A stretch of 64,000 nucleotides of DNA from Eubacterium sp. 1001713B170207_170306_E7 (lineage in GTDB: Bacteria; Bacillota; Clostridia; Eubacteriales; Eubacteriaceae), in NCBI RefSeq assembly GCF_015547515.1, contig NZ_JADMVE010000006.1, forward strand, positions 18,609 to 82,608, in the 5' to 3' direction. How positions within the stretch are numbered: the first letter of the stretch is position 1; the number at the start of each line of letters is the position of its first letter. The notes below the pieces were generated by a model. The model was not told the origin of the DNA and ran no database searches. It was given only the letters and a program-made list of their open reading frames with translations. Positions 8,468-17,581 of the stretch are shown piece after piece. The position numbers and the translations under genes were made by a program.

Positions 8468-8891
8468 TGTATCAAAACTGAAAAAAGGAATTATCATCGA
8501 CCATATTGAATCCGGCCACGGCTTTGAGATTTACAAGGAGCTGCACCTCAACGAAATCGACGATGTGGTCGTGCTCATGAAAAATGTTCCCAGCAAGAAA
8601 ATGGGCAAAAAAGACCTGATCAAAATCGAGACCGATCTGGAGCTGGACATGAACGTGCTGGGCCTCATCGACCCCAATGTCACCATCAACTTTGTCAATA
8701 ACGGCGAGCTTGTGAGCAAGGTGCAGCTGACCCTGCCCACCCGGGTCACGGGTATCATGAAGTGCAAAAACCCGCGCTGCATCACCCAGTATGAGGATGT
8801 GGGCGATATTGACTTCTATCTGGTAGACGCCGAAAAGAAATTATACCGCTGCGAATACTGCGACTCATACACAACGTTTATTGAGAAGTGA
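8460..8891 (+). CDS. pyrI: Aspartate carbamoyltransferase regulatory chain
   Basis: 143-residue regulatory subunit that binds nucleotide effectors and bridges catalytic trimers. The N-terminal allosteric domain is followed by a zinc domain with Cys102, Cys107, Cys131 and Cys134 (CKNPRC and CEYC). It overlaps the end of pyrB by 8 bases, implying coupled translation at 1:1 stoichiometry. Length and motif spacing are typical. A structured 166-base spacer separates it from pyrC. Confidence 0.96.
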   Translation: MINVSKLKKGIIIDHIESGHGFEIYKELHLNEIDDVVVLMKNVPSKKMGKKDLIKIETDLELDMNVLGLIDPNVTINFVNNGELVSKVQLTLPTRVTGIMKCKNPRCITQYEDVGDIDFYLVDAEKKLYRCEYCDSYTTFIEK

Positions 8892-9057
8892 AGCTGAGTC
8901 CAAATTCTGAAAGAATTTGGCAGGACGCAGTTCTATGAGCCGATAGGCGAATGCGCCTGGCAACGAAGCAAATGCAAATGATGAGGAAATCATCCTGAAA
9001 GGATAAAAAGATTTCCGAAGAATTTGTGATCCTTAAAATAAAGGGGAAGGAAATACA
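8892..9057 (+). other. Structured pyrI-pyrC spacer
   Basis: Contains the perfect hairpin CCAAATTC-tgaaa-GAATTTGG (8900-8920), GGCG-AATG-CGCC (about 8946-8957), and the two-step hairpin GGAAATC..GATTTCC enclosing ATCCTgaaAGGAT (8985-9016). There is no T tract, so it is not a terminator. It may be an RNA processing or stability site in the operon. Confidence 0.5.
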
Positions 9058-10230
9058 ATGAAAACATTGATCACAAATGTTGAAATCATCGACGCCACTG
9101 GCCGCAGGCCGGGAAAGGTGCTCATTGATGATGATGGTAAGATCAAAAAGGTTTATAAGGAAAAGGGACAGGTCAAAGCCGCCCATGACCGTGAAATTGA
9201 CGGACAGGGCAAGGTGCTGATGCCGGGCTTTATCGACATGCACTGCCATCTGCGGGATCCTGGGCTCACCTATAAGGAAGATATGGAAACCGGCATGAAA
9301 GCAGCCCTGAAGGGCGGCTTTACCACGCTGGTGGCCATGGCTAATACCAAGCCAATTATGGACAACGCCGAAGCCCTGAAATCCAATATGGACAAAGCGG
9401 AAGCTCTGGGCCTCTGCGATCTGGTACAGGTCTGTGCCCTGACAAAGGATTTCAGCGATGCGGACCTGGTAGACTTTGAGAGTACCCGGGAATACACAAA
9501 CGTGTACTCCAACGATGGACACAATGTGGACAACGAAGAAACCATGAAGCAGGGACTGGCCGCCTCCACCGAATACGACTTTATTCTGGCTACGCACTGT
9601 GAGCCGGAAACCGAAACCGTAGAGCGGGACATTGCCCTGCTGCGTGAGACACCGGGGCACCTGCACGTGTGCCATATCAGCAAAAAGGCTACTCTGGACG
9701 CCATTGTGGCCGCCAAGGCAGAGGGCCTGGACATTACCTGTGAGGTCACCCCGCACCACCTGTACGCTTCCGCCATGGAGTACAAGGTACACCCTCCGTT
9801 CAGAAGCTACCCGGACCGCCGGGCTTTGATCGAAGGCGCAAGGGACGGCAGCATTGATATCTGCGGCACCGACCACGCGCCGCACAGCGATGAGGACAAG
9901 CTTAAGGGCGCGCCGGGGATCAACAACTTCGAGACCGCCTTTGCCATGTACTACACTGTCTTTGAGGGCGCGGGCATTCCTGTGGAACGCCTGAGCCAGA
10001 TGCTGAGCGAGGCCCCGGCAGCCCGCATGGGCTTAAAGGCCGGACTGGTCAAGGAACGCTATGCCGGCGATTTGGTTTTAGTAGATCTGGACGCCGAGGA
10101 ACGGGTAGACCCCAAAACCTTTATCTCAAAAAGCCACAACACCCCCTTTGGCAGAGAACTGCTCAAAGGCAAGGTGCTCATGACATTTAAAGGAGGAGAG
10201 ATCGCATATGATCATGGATCGCTTATATAA
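9058..10230 (+). CDS. pyrC: Dihydroorotase
   Basis: Zinc amidohydrolase that cyclises carbamoyl-aspartate to dihydroorotate. 390 residues. DMHCHLRDPG (about 62-71) supplies the first metal histidines, with further ligands in ATHCEPE and HVCHIS, and GTDHAPH contributes the catalytic aspartate (class I long form). Start ATG follows AAAGGGGAAGG. The 3' end overlaps pyrF by 23 bases. Confidence 0.96.
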   Translation: MKTLITNVEIIDATGRRPGKVLIDDDGKIKKVYKEKGQVKAAHDREIDGQGKVLMPGFIDMHCHLRDPGLTYKEDMETGMKAALKGGFTTLVAMANTKPIMDNAEALKSNMDKAEALGLCDLVQVCALTKDFSDADLVDFESTREYTNVYSNDGHNVDNEETMKQGLAASTEYDFILATHCEPETETVERDIALLRETPGHLHVCHISKKATLDAIVAAKAEGLDITCEVTPHHLYASAMEYKVHPPFRSYPDRRALIEGARDGSIDICGTDHAPHSDEDKLKGAPGINNFETAFAMYYTVFEGAGIPVERLSQMLSEAPAARMGLKAGLVKERYAGDLVLVDLDAEERVDPKTFISKSHNTPFGRELLKGKVLMTFKGGEIAYDHGSLI

Positions 10231-11074
10231 CGAAGCATTGAAAAGCCCTGTCTGCGTGGGCCTGGATACCAAAATTGACTTTCTGCCCCAGTACCTGAAG
10301 GACAAGGACTGGTCAGCCGGTGAAAAGATCACCGAGTTCAACAAAAAGATTGTGGACGCCACCGCAGATATTGCGGCCTGCTACAAAATGCAGATTGCCT
10401 GCTACGAGGCTCTGGGCCTGGACGGCATGAAGGCTTACTCGGAAACCGTCAGCTATGTGCGCAAAAACGGTAAAATCGCCATTGGAGACGCGAAAAGAGG
10501 CGACATCACCTCCACAGCCACCCAGTACGCCAAGGGCCATTTTGAGGGCGATTTTGAGGTGGATATCCTGACCGTCAATGCCTACATGGGCGAGGATGCC
10601 GTGTCCCCTTATTTCCCATATATCAAAAACAATGAAAAGGGCCTCTTTGTCCTGCTGCACACCTCCAACCCATCCTCACGGGATTTTCAGGAGCTGAAGC
10701 TGGAAGAAAACGGCCAGAAGCTTTATGAGGCCGTGGGCGACAAGATTACCCAATGGGGTAAGCCCTTTATCGGCGAGAGCGGCTATTCGGCAGTGGGCGC
10801 AGTGGTGGGCCTCACCTTCCCCGAAGAATTTGAAGCTTTGCAGAACCAGTGCCCGTCCACCTTTTTCCTGGTGCCGGGCTACGGCGCCCAGGGCGGCACC
10901 GGCAAGGATATTGCCAACATCTTTAAGAAATCCCGCTGTGCGGTCATCAATTCCTCCAGAGGCCTGATCACCGCCCATCAGAAGGCTGAAACACCCTGCG
11001 AAACCGAAGGCTTTGAAGCCCTGATCCGGGAAAAGACACTGGCCATGAAGGAGGATATTCTGCAATGGCTTTAA
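10208..11074 (+). CDS. pyrF: Orotidine-5'-phosphate decarboxylase (class 2)
   Basis: Last step to UMP. 288 residues, the longer class-2 form seen in mycobacteria and many clostridia. The catalytic DAKRGDI lies about residue 96. Further signatures are LLHTSNPSSRDFQ and VPGYGAQGG. It starts inside the end of pyrC; GGAGGAGATCGCAT precedes the ATG at 10208, and an in-frame ATG at 10214 is possible. It overlaps pyrK by 10 bases, so translation is likely coupled. Confidence 0.95.
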   Translation: MIMDRLYNEALKSPVCVGLDTKIDFLPQYLKDKDWSAGEKITEFNKKIVDATADIAACYKMQIACYEALGLDGMKAYSETVSYVRKNGKIAIGDAKRGDITSTATQYAKGHFEGDFEVDILTVNAYMGEDAVSPYFPYIKNNEKGLFVLLHTSNPSSRDFQELKLEENGQKLYEAVGDKITQWGKPFIGESGYSAVGAVVGLTFPEEFEALQNQCPSTFFLVPGYGAQGGTGKDIANIFKKSRCAVINSSRGLITAHQKAETPCETEGFEALIREKTLAMKEDILQWL

Positions 11075-11763
11075 TCTTAAACAACCAGTTTGTGGCTGAG
11101 GGCATCTACAAAATGGATGTGGCCTACGACGGCGAAGTGGGCGCAGGACAGTTCTTTATGCTGCGCGCCTGGGACAAGGATCCGCTGCTGTCGCGCCCGG
11201 TCTCAGTGCACAATTACGAAAACGGTGTGCTCACCTTCCTGTATCAGATAGTGGGCAAGGGCACACAGCTTTTATCAAAGCTGGAAAAGGACGGCACCGT
11301 GGAATTGCAGGGCCCATACGGCAAAGGCTTCCCGGATGTGGACGCCGACCTGGCCGTGGTGGGCGGCGGTATCGGCATCGCCCCTCTGTACTATGTGTGC
11401 CGGGATTTTAAGGAAAAACACCCGGACCGCAACCTGCGTGTTTACCTGGGCTACCGCGACACCGCCTACTGCGTAGAAGAATTTGACGCGGTGGCAGACG
11501 AGGTGATCGTGGACATTGGCGGCATCATTACCCACAGGGTGGAAGCCCGGCCCGGTGAGGTGTTCTTTACCTGCGGGCCTGAGATCATGATGAAAAGTCT
11601 GTGCGACATTGTTCCGGCCGAAAATCCGGTTTATGTGTCCCTGGAGGCCCATATGGCCTGCGGTATCGGCGCCTGTCTGGGCTGTACCTGCAAAACCAGC
11701 GAGGGCAACAAGAAGGTCTGTAAAGATGGCCCGGTATTTACCAGAGAGGTGGCAGCCTTATGA
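11065..11763 (+). CDS. pyrK: Dihydroorotate dehydrogenase B, electron-transfer subunit
   Basis: FAD and [2Fe-2S] subunit that passes electrons from PyrD to NAD+. 232 residues. The FAD-binding barrel has RPVSVH, the NAD domain has VGGGIGIAPL, and a C-terminal cluster motif carries four cysteines (CGIGACLGCTC followed by C at VCKDG). It overlaps both pyrF and pyrD (4 bases), so the whole set is translationally coupled. Family knowledge: type 1B enzymes use NAD+ and suit anaerobes. Confidence 0.95.
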   Translation: MALILNNQFVAEGIYKMDVAYDGEVGAGQFFMLRAWDKDPLLSRPVSVHNYENGVLTFLYQIVGKGTQLLSKLEKDGTVELQGPYGKGFPDVDADLAVVGGGIGIAPLYYVCRDFKEKHPDRNLRVYLGYRDTAYCVEEFDAVADEVIVDIGGIITHRVEARPGEVFFTCGPEIMMKSLCDIVPAENPVYVSLEAHMACGIGACLGCTCKTSEGNKKVCKDGPVFTREVAAL

Positions 11764-12668
11764 GCAAAGCGTTAGAAACGAAGTTTAACGACATTATCTT
11801 TAAGAACCCGGTGCTCACCGCTTCCGGTACCTTTGGCTTTGGACGTGAGTTTGAGGAATACTACGACCTGGCAGCGCTGGGCGGCCTGTGCACCAAGGGC
11901 CTGACCCTTGAGCCGCGGCCGGGCAACACAGGCATGCGCCTGTGGGAAACCCCTGCGGGCATGATCAACAGTATCGGCCTTGAAAACCCGGGAGTGGACG
12001 CCTTTATCGCCAATGAGTGGCCCCACCTCAAGGGGATTGACACCGTGACCGTGGTCAATGTGGGCGGCAAGGACGAAGCCTCCTACCTGGAAGCCATAGA
12101 ACGGATCAATGCCATCAACGCCCAGCTGGTTGAGCTGAACATTTCCTGCCCTAACGTCAAGGCCGGCGGCATGGCCTACGGCATCAAAGCGGAAATGGCA
12201 GCGGACATCACCCGCAAGGTAGTGGCAGTGTCCAAGGCTCCGGTCATGGTTAAGCTGTCGCCCAATGTGGAGAGCATTGCCGACATCGCTCTGGCCTGCG
12301 AAGAAGCCGGCGCCTGCGGGATTTCGCTCATCAATACCATCCAGGCCATGGCCGTGGACTACAAAAAGAAAAAGATTGTGTTCGACAATACCTACGCCGG
12401 CCTGTCCGGCCCGGCGGTCAAGCCCATTGCCCTGCGCATGACCCATCAGGTCTGTAAGGCTGTGGACGTGCCGGTCATGGCCATGGGCGGCATCAGCACC
12501 TGGGAGGACGCCCTTGAGTTTATCATGGTCGGCGCGGCCTGTGTGCAGGTGGGAACCATGAACTTCATCGACCCCAAAGCGCCAGTCCGGGTGATCGAGG
12601 GGTTAGAGGCCTACTGTCAGGCCGAGGGCCTTACCAACATCGATCAGGTGCGCGGTATTTTATTATAA
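11760..12668 (+). CDS. pyrD: Dihydroorotate dehydrogenase B, catalytic subunit
   Basis: FMN enzyme oxidising dihydroorotate to orotate with PyrK. 302 residues. N-terminal NPVLTASGTFGFG, the active-site NISCPNVKAGG with catalytic cysteine (class 1B uses Cys), VKLSPN, and the FMN phosphate site MGGIS...GAACVQVGT. Last gene of the operon; terminators follow. carA, carB and pyrE are not in this window and must lie elsewhere. Confidence 0.96.
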   Translation: MSKALETKFNDIIFKNPVLTASGTFGFGREFEEYYDLAALGGLCTKGLTLEPRPGNTGMRLWETPAGMINSIGLENPGVDAFIANEWPHLKGIDTVTVVNVGGKDEASYLEAIERINAINAQLVELNISCPNVKAGGMAYGIKAEMAADITRKVVAVSKAPVMVKLSPNVESIADIALACEEAGACGISLINTIQAMAVDYKKKKIVFDNTYAGLSGPAVKPIALRMTHQVCKAVDVPVMAMGGISTWEDALEFIMVGAACVQVGTMNFIDPKAPVRVIEGLEAYCQAEGLTNIDQVRGILL

Positions 12669-12683
12669 ATTTTAAACACAGCG

Positions 12684-12743
12684 GACCTCCCGAAATCCCG
12701 AAAAGCTGCCAGCAATGGCTTTTCAGGATTTCGGGAGGTCTTT
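12684..12743 (+). terminator. Terminator of the pyr operon (CCTCCCGAAATCCCGAA repeat, copy 3)
   Basis: CCTCCCGAAATCCCGAAAAG / CTTTTCAGGATTTCGGGAGG followed by TCTTTTTT, 15 bases after pyrD. One mismatch in the stem. Confidence 0.88.
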
Positions 12744-12754
12744 TTTAACGGAAA

Positions 12755-12789
12755 ACAAAAGCCGCGCTCAGGGGAGTGAGCGCGGCTTT
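12755..12789. terminator. Bidirectional terminator between pyrD and hsp20
   Basis: AAAAGCCGCGCTCA / TGAGCGCGGCTTTT, 6-base loop, T tracts on both strands. It serves the convergent pyr and hsp20 units. Confidence 0.88.
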
Positions 12790-12851
12790 TTATCTTACGG
12801 GGGAGTAATAAAATGAATATCGGAACCATCCGATAAGGGGTAAGCTATGAT

Positions 12852-13274
12852 TTATTCAATCGCAATGTATTTTTTCTGTTCAACCTGTTTGGTCTCATTT
12901 TTCGGAAATTCCAGATGGAGAATACCATCCTTATAGCCGGCTTTAATGTCCTCTTCTTTTACATTGTCGCCAACGTAGAAGCTTCTTGAGCACTGGCCGG
13001 TGTAGCGTTCCTGATGAACCAGATTGCCTTTTTCATCCTTTTCTTCCTTTGAGTCATTTCTGGAAGCGGTAATGGTCAGGTAGCCATTTTCAAGGTCGGC
13101 TTTGATGTTTTCCCTGCCAAAGCCCGGCAGATCCATGTCCAGGATGTACCTGCCATCCTTTTCCTGAATATCCGTTTTCATGAGAGCGGGGGACTCTGTC
13201 TTTTTAAAAAACGGGTCATTAAACATATCATCAAACAAATTAAAACCGAAACGATCTCTAGGCATCAACAACAT
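12852..13274 (-). CDS. Small heat-shock protein, Hsp20/alpha-crystallin family
   Basis: 140-residue ATP-independent holdase. The short N-terminal arm (MLLMPRDRFGFNLFDDMF) is followed by an alpha-crystallin domain with the conserved DLPGFGRENIKADLENGYLTI and DGILHLEFPK, and a short C-terminal tail. AAGGAGG lies 8 bases before the ATG. Transcribed alone from a consensus promoter overlapped by a CIRCE element, so repression by HrcA is expected. Regulation of a small Hsp, not only groESL or dnaK, by HrcA is known in some Firmicutes. Confidence 0.95.
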   Translation of the reverse strand: MLLMPRDRFGFNLFDDMFNDPFFKKTESPALMKTDIQEKDGRYILDMDLPGFGRENIKADLENGYLTITASRNDSKEEKDEKGNLVHQERYTGQCSRSFYVGDNVKEEDIKAGYKDGILHLEFPKNETKQVEQKKYIAIE

Positions 13275-13388
13275 AAGGCATTCCTCCTTTTTGATTTAGT
13301 TTTCATGATTTATGAAGTGATCAACCTGTATAACCATTGAGTTCGGTTCCTTTTTCAAGGGACTTCGCTTAATTCTGTTTACGCGTAT

Positions 13389-13417
13389 ATTATAGGACGG
13401 GTTGTTAGCACTGTCAA
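13389..13417 (-). promoter_or_regulatory. Consensus promoter of hsp20
   Basis: Minus strand: perfect TTGACA, 17-base spacer, perfect TATAAT. Confidence 0.88.
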
Positions 13418-13431
13418 GTGGTGAGTGCTAA
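13405..13431. promoter_or_regulatory. CIRCE operator (HrcA site)
   Basis: TTAGCACTG-N9-GAGTGCTAA. It matches the CIRCE consensus in 17 of 18 arm positions (G for C at the ninth). It covers the -35 box of the hsp20 promoter, as expected for repression. Confidence 0.9.
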
Positions 13432-13468
13432 AATTTTAGAATTTTTTAAGCTTTTGCAAGGTCTGCTT

Positions 13469-14935
13469 TTATTCAGGCTCTGTGCTTAACAGGCGGACTG
13501 ACGGCGACAGACGGGTCTCATCGGGCTGAAAGCCGTTTTTGAGCAGATAGGCCTCTGCTTCTTTAAATTCTCGGGATAACAGGCCGCTGAGCAGCCTGGC
13601 ACACTGGTCAAAATCCTTTGCCCTGAGGGCGTCCACAGAAGCTTTGGTGAAGGCGGACATCTGCAGGTCGAGGCGGGCGGAGCGTTCGTAGCGGCTCACC
13701 GGGTAGCCCCAGAAGAGCAGGCCGTACAGCTTGCCGTAAATTTCCTTTATGCCCTGAAGAGGAGCGTGCTCAATGATGCGGGTCAGGATGGACCCCGGCG
13801 AGTGAACACTGTTGCCAGTGGACAGGTTCGTCTCCAGCTGGAGCAGAAGCGCCTCCAGCTGGCTGTCGCTGAGCAGCGGCAGAACGGTCCGGACAATCGC
13901 TCTGCAGGTATAGGTGATGATCTCATAAGACTGGATAAAGAGAGCCATGTTCCGGCGGATGGCAGATTGGCTGAAATCAGGCTTACCGCTGCGCTCGTTC
14001 AGGGAAAAAATACGGATGCCCTTGCCGTTGATGGTGCGCACCGCGCCGATCTGGCTCAGGAGGCTGACGGTCCGCCGTATGGTGCTGACCGACACCCCGT
14101 ACTGCTTTGCCAGCTGGGTATAGGAGGGCAGGAAATCCGCGTTGCGGTATTGTCCTGAATAAATTTCGTGCAGGATATGCACCGCCAGCGTGTGGCAGAT
14201 CTGGGGCCGGTCACGGTAGATCCGCCATGTGAAGGGTACGGTCTCCTGTTGGGCTGCGGTAGCTGTCTGCCGGCCCATGTACTGGGTCAGTTTTTTGGAT
14301 ACATCCTTCTGAAAAGTCAGATGCGCCTCAAGAATCCGGCGCGGGTTTTTCATCTGTCCGCAGCGGATAACCGTTTCTATCCGCTTACGCATCATATCTG
14401 TGCTGCAGGGGCCGGCGCTGTCTTTTTCGCTGAGATAGGGCAGGCCCAGGTACAGCGAGGTTTCCCAGAACAGGTTCATGATCAGGGGATTATCCATTTT
14501 TTGCAGAACGAAGCAGTAAATCCTGGTCAGGTCATCGGGGCCGGACCTTTCTGCCCAGCGGTAGACGCAGTCAAAATCCTTTTCGTCCATCCGGAGAAAG
14601 CCCTCGATGAGAAGCGGGATAAAAATCATCTCCGTGGACTGATACAAATCCGGAAAGGTCGTTTTCCGTTTTGAAAAATAATCGGCCGCGTAGGCCTTGA
14701 GCTCGGCGTCCGTTTTTTTAAAGGTCACGACAGTGCTGCGGCGCTGCTGTGTGGAAATGTAGCCCTCGGCCCGCATACGGCTGAAGGCTTCCTTCACGGT
14801 GAGGGAGGACACGCTGAACTCGCGGCACAGGCTGTCGATGGAGGGAAGTGTATCGCCATATTTATAATATTGAAACCAAAAGCGCAGAATAAAATACTCG
14901 TAGATTAAATTAGACCGTCTCTGTTTATTTGGCAA
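13469..14935 (-). CDS. GntR-type regulator with two winged-helix domains
   Basis: 488 residues, much longer than usual GntR proteins. The first winged helix is near residues 15-70 (LPSIDSLCREFSVSSLTVKEAF, recognition helix at SSLTVKEAF, wing GYISTQQRR). A second, similar one is near 250-310 (LPSYTQLAKQYGVSVSTIRRTV, wing INGKGIRIF). The segments after each are helical and unrecognised, so the protein looks like an internal duplication. It is divergent from the hybrid histidine kinase operon at 15109, which it may regulate. Effector and targets unknown. Confidence 0.75.
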   Translation of the reverse strand: MPNKQRRSNLIYEYFILRFWFQYYKYGDTLPSIDSLCREFSVSSLTVKEAFSRMRAEGYISTQQRRSTVVTFKKTDAELKAYAADYFSKRKTTFPDLYQSTEMIFIPLLIEGFLRMDEKDFDCVYRWAERSGPDDLTRIYCFVLQKMDNPLIMNLFWETSLYLGLPYLSEKDSAGPCSTDMMRKRIETVIRCGQMKNPRRILEAHLTFQKDVSKKLTQYMGRQTATAAQQETVPFTWRIYRDRPQICHTLAVHILHEIYSGQYRNADFLPSYTQLAKQYGVSVSTIRRTVSLLSQIGAVRTINGKGIRIFSLNERSGKPDFSQSAIRRNMALFIQSYEIITYTCRAIVRTVLPLLSDSQLEALLLQLETNLSTGNSVHSPGSILTRIIEHAPLQGIKEIYGKLYGLLFWGYPVSRYERSARLDLQMSAFTKASVDALRAKDFDQCARLLSGLLSREFKEAEAYLLKNGFQPDETRLSPSVRLLSTEPE

Positions 14936-15004
14936 GACCCTTACCTCCTGATCATTGTTGGTCTTTTCATTTTAGCATCTACGAGCGCAAAAGGCCAATA
15001 TGGA

Positions 15005-15033
15005 TTGATTTTTGTTGCTTAATGCGCTATACT
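15005..15033 (+). promoter_or_regulatory. Promoter of the hybrid kinase operon
   Basis: TTGATT, 17-base spacer, TATACT, about 75 bases before the first kinase start. Confidence 0.6.
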
Positions 15034-15108
15034 AGAGATTAATTCTGAGGTATATATGAACAAGGTATGAGCTTGGTATGGGCAGGCTATCGTGTGAAAG
15101 GAGCGCGC

Positions 15109-17580
15109 ATGAGTGAGAAATTGAATCAGCTGAAAGAGGAAATTATGGATATATTCTGGCAGGAGCCAGACTTTGATGTGGCCGTCCGGCAGACGCTTGA
15201 GAAGGTCGGCGTCTGTTTTGGAGCAGATACGGTCTATGTCGCCGAGTATTCGGAAGCTGCCGGCGCGCCTGAGCACACCTACTGCTGGTGCGCGCCCGGG
15301 ACGAACGCGCTGCCCGAAAAACAGGAGACTGGGCGCCAGGCATTACAGGTCCCCATCGAGGAGGACGGAGAGGCACTGGCCTTTTGGGGCATGACCGGCG
15401 GCCAGTGTGAACCGGAGGCCCAAAGCGTCCTGCCGTTTATCGCCAGAATGCTCGGAACCTTTCTGCTTAAGAAGCTTTACGCGCGGCGCAACGAGGAATA
15501 CCAGAAGCGTATGGAAGCCTCGCTGGAGCTGTCGGAGAAAAGGGCAGAGACGGCCTATAATATTCTGGATTCCATCTCAGCCGGCGTTATTCTGGTACGC
15601 CTGTATCCAGACGGAAGCGCCCGCCCCCTGTACGGTAATCTGGGCATGTACCGCATATTGAAGCTGCCGCGCACTGCGGAGAACGCCCGGGTGCCGGACC
15701 GGGAAAGCGCGGAGCTGGAGGGGCAGTATTTTGACGATTTTTTCGCGAATATTCCAGAACCAGACGGCACCCGGGTACGGCGTGAATACAAAGAGGGATA
15801 TGGTTTGGAGCATTTCAGCGTGAAAAAATACCGGCTGCTCCGCGGCGACGGCAGCTATGTATGGGTAAGTGCGGACATAAGCCTGTGCGAGGAGCATTCC
15901 GATTACCGGACCTATTACGCGACCTATACCGATATGACAGAAGAACAAAACCTGCAGGTCGGGCTGATGGACGCACTGGAAAAGGAAAAGAAAATTTCCA
16001 AAGCGCTGGAAAAGGCAGACCGGGCAAAGAACGAGTTTTTGTCGCGCATGTCCCATGAAATCCGGACGCCGATGAACGCCATTATCGGCCTCACCACCAT
16101 TTCGGCCGCCCATATCGACGACCGGGCACGCCTGGAGGACTGTCTGACCAAAATCGGTATATCGTCTCGCCATCTGCTGTCTATTATCAACGATGTGCTG
16201 GACATGTCTAAAATCAGCGATGGAAAAATTTCCATTAACAATGAGCCCTTTGAGCTGCGGCAGCTGCTGCTGAATTTATCGGCAGTGTGCGCGGCGAACT
16301 GTGAGCAGCAGCGGCAGAAATTTGATATGCGGCTTTCCAATGTCGAAAACGAAATTTTGATGGGTGACCGGATGCGCCTCCAGCAGATTCTTCTGAATCT
16401 GCTGTCCAACGCTGAAAAGTTCACCCCGGCCGGCGGCAGTATCCGGCTCTGGGTCGAGCAGACTCCCAAGTCAGAGCACCAGGTGGTCATGCGGTTTACC
16501 GTGGAAGATACTGGAATCGGGATGAAGAAAGAGTTTCTGGAACGGATATTCGTACCCTTCGAGCAGGAAGACCAGTCCATGACCCGCCAGCAGAATGGCA
16601 CGGGCCTGGGCATGTCGATCACCAAAAACCTGGTCGAGCTCATGGGCGGTACCATTGAGGTGGAAAGCGAGTATGGGGAAGGCTCCCGCTTTACCGTGGA
16701 GATTCCCATGAGCCTGCCGCAGCAGAGGAAGCCGGAAAAACCAAAGGAGGACGTGGCGCATCTGAAGGTTTTGATTGTGGACGACGACGAGGGAACCTGT
16801 GAGCATGCCGCGCTGCTGCTGGAACGCATGGGCATTGCCGGACAGTGGGTGCTGGAGGGCGCTGAGGCGGTAAGGCTCATTGAGACTAGCCACCAGAGCG
16901 GCGATGATTTTGACGTCTGCTTTATCGACTGGAAGATGCCCCGGATGGACGGGCTGGAGACCACACGGCAAATCCGGAAGCTGCTGGGGCCGGATGTGCT
17001 GATCATTATCATCACAGCCTATGACCTGGGCGCGGTCGAGACAGAGGCGCGTAAGGCCGGCGCCAACGCGCTGCTCAGCAAGCCCTTTTTCCAGTCCGCG
17101 CTCTATGACGCGCTGCTCACAGCCAGCAACCTGCGTGTCATTCCAGAGGCGCCGGCGGAGGCGGAACAGCCGCTCTGCGGCCATGTGCTGCTGTGTGAGG
17201 ACAATGCGCTGAACACCGAGATCGCTGTTTACCTGCTGGAGGAAGCGGGCATGACCGTGGAATGTGCCGGAAACGGGCAGATCGGTCTGGAAAAATTCGA
17301 GTCGGCTGCGCCCGGGGCCTACGATGCAATTCTCATGGACATCAGTATGCCGGTCATGGACGGACTCCAGGCCACCAGAGCCATCCGTTCGCTGAAACAC
17401 CCCGACGCCGGCACCATCCCCATCATCGCCATGACAGCCAACGCCTACGATGAGGATAAAAAGAAAAGCCTGGACGCAGGCATGAACGCACATTTATCAA
17501 AGCCCATTGAGCCGGCGGTGTTATACAAAATGCTCCGGCAGTATCTGAGGCCGACACCACCCGATTCGCCAGGGAGATAA
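15109..17580 (+). CDS. Soluble hybrid sensor histidine kinase with two receiver domains
   Basis: 823 residues. N-terminal GAF-like and PAS-like sensing region (about 1-290), a coiled-coil linker, HisKA with SRMSHEIRTPMNAI (His315 phosphoacceptor), HATPase_c (LLSNAEKF, DTGIGM, GTGLGMSI), then two receivers: REC1 with IDWKMPRMDG (Asp607) and REC2 with MDISMPVMDG (Asp744). No transmembrane segment or signal peptide, so it senses inside the cell. Start ATG at 15109 has GAAAGGAGCGCGC upstream; the frame from 15067 lacks one. It ends 1 base before the next kinase gene. No Hpt or DNA-binding output domain is fused. Confidence 0.88.
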   Translation: MSEKLNQLKEEIMDIFWQEPDFDVAVRQTLEKVGVCFGADTVYVAEYSEAAGAPEHTYCWCAPGTNALPEKQETGRQALQVPIEEDGEALAFWGMTGGQCEPEAQSVLPFIARMLGTFLLKKLYARRNEEYQKRMEASLELSEKRAETAYNILDSISAGVILVRLYPDGSARPLYGNLGMYRILKLPRTAENARVPDRESAELEGQYFDDFFANIPEPDGTRVRREYKEGYGLEHFSVKKYRLLRGDGSYVWVSADISLCEEHSDYRTYYATYTDMTEEQNLQVGLMDALEKEKKISKALEKADRAKNEFLSRMSHEIRTPMNAIIGLTTISAAHIDDRARLEDCLTKIGISSRHLLSIINDVLDMSKISDGKISINNEPFELRQLLLNLSAVCAANCEQQRQKFDMRLSNVENEILMGDRMRLQQILLNLLSNAEKFTPAGGSIRLWVEQTPKSEHQVVMRFTVEDTGIGMKKEFLERIFVPFEQEDQSMTRQQNGTGLGMSITKNLVELMGGTIEVESEYGEGSRFTVEIPMSLPQQRKPEKPKEDVAHLKVLIVDDDEGTCEHAALLLERMGIAGQWVLEGAEAVRLIETSHQSGDDFDVCFIDWKMPRMDGLETTRQIRKLLGPDVLIIIITAYDLGAVETEARKAGANALLSKPFFQSALYDALLTASNLRVIPEAPAEAEQPLCGHVLLCEDNALNTEIAVYLLEEAGMTVECAGNGQIGLEKFESAAPGAYDAILMDISMPVMDGLQATRAIRSLKHPDAGTIPIIAMTANAYDEDKKKSLDAGMNAHLSKPIEPAVLYKMLRQYLRPTPPDSPGR

Positions 17581-17581
17581 A

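Noticed and set aside
8878-9885. Long minus-strand open frame opposite pyrC
   Set aside because: Antisense shadow of pyrC; lacks a ribosome site.
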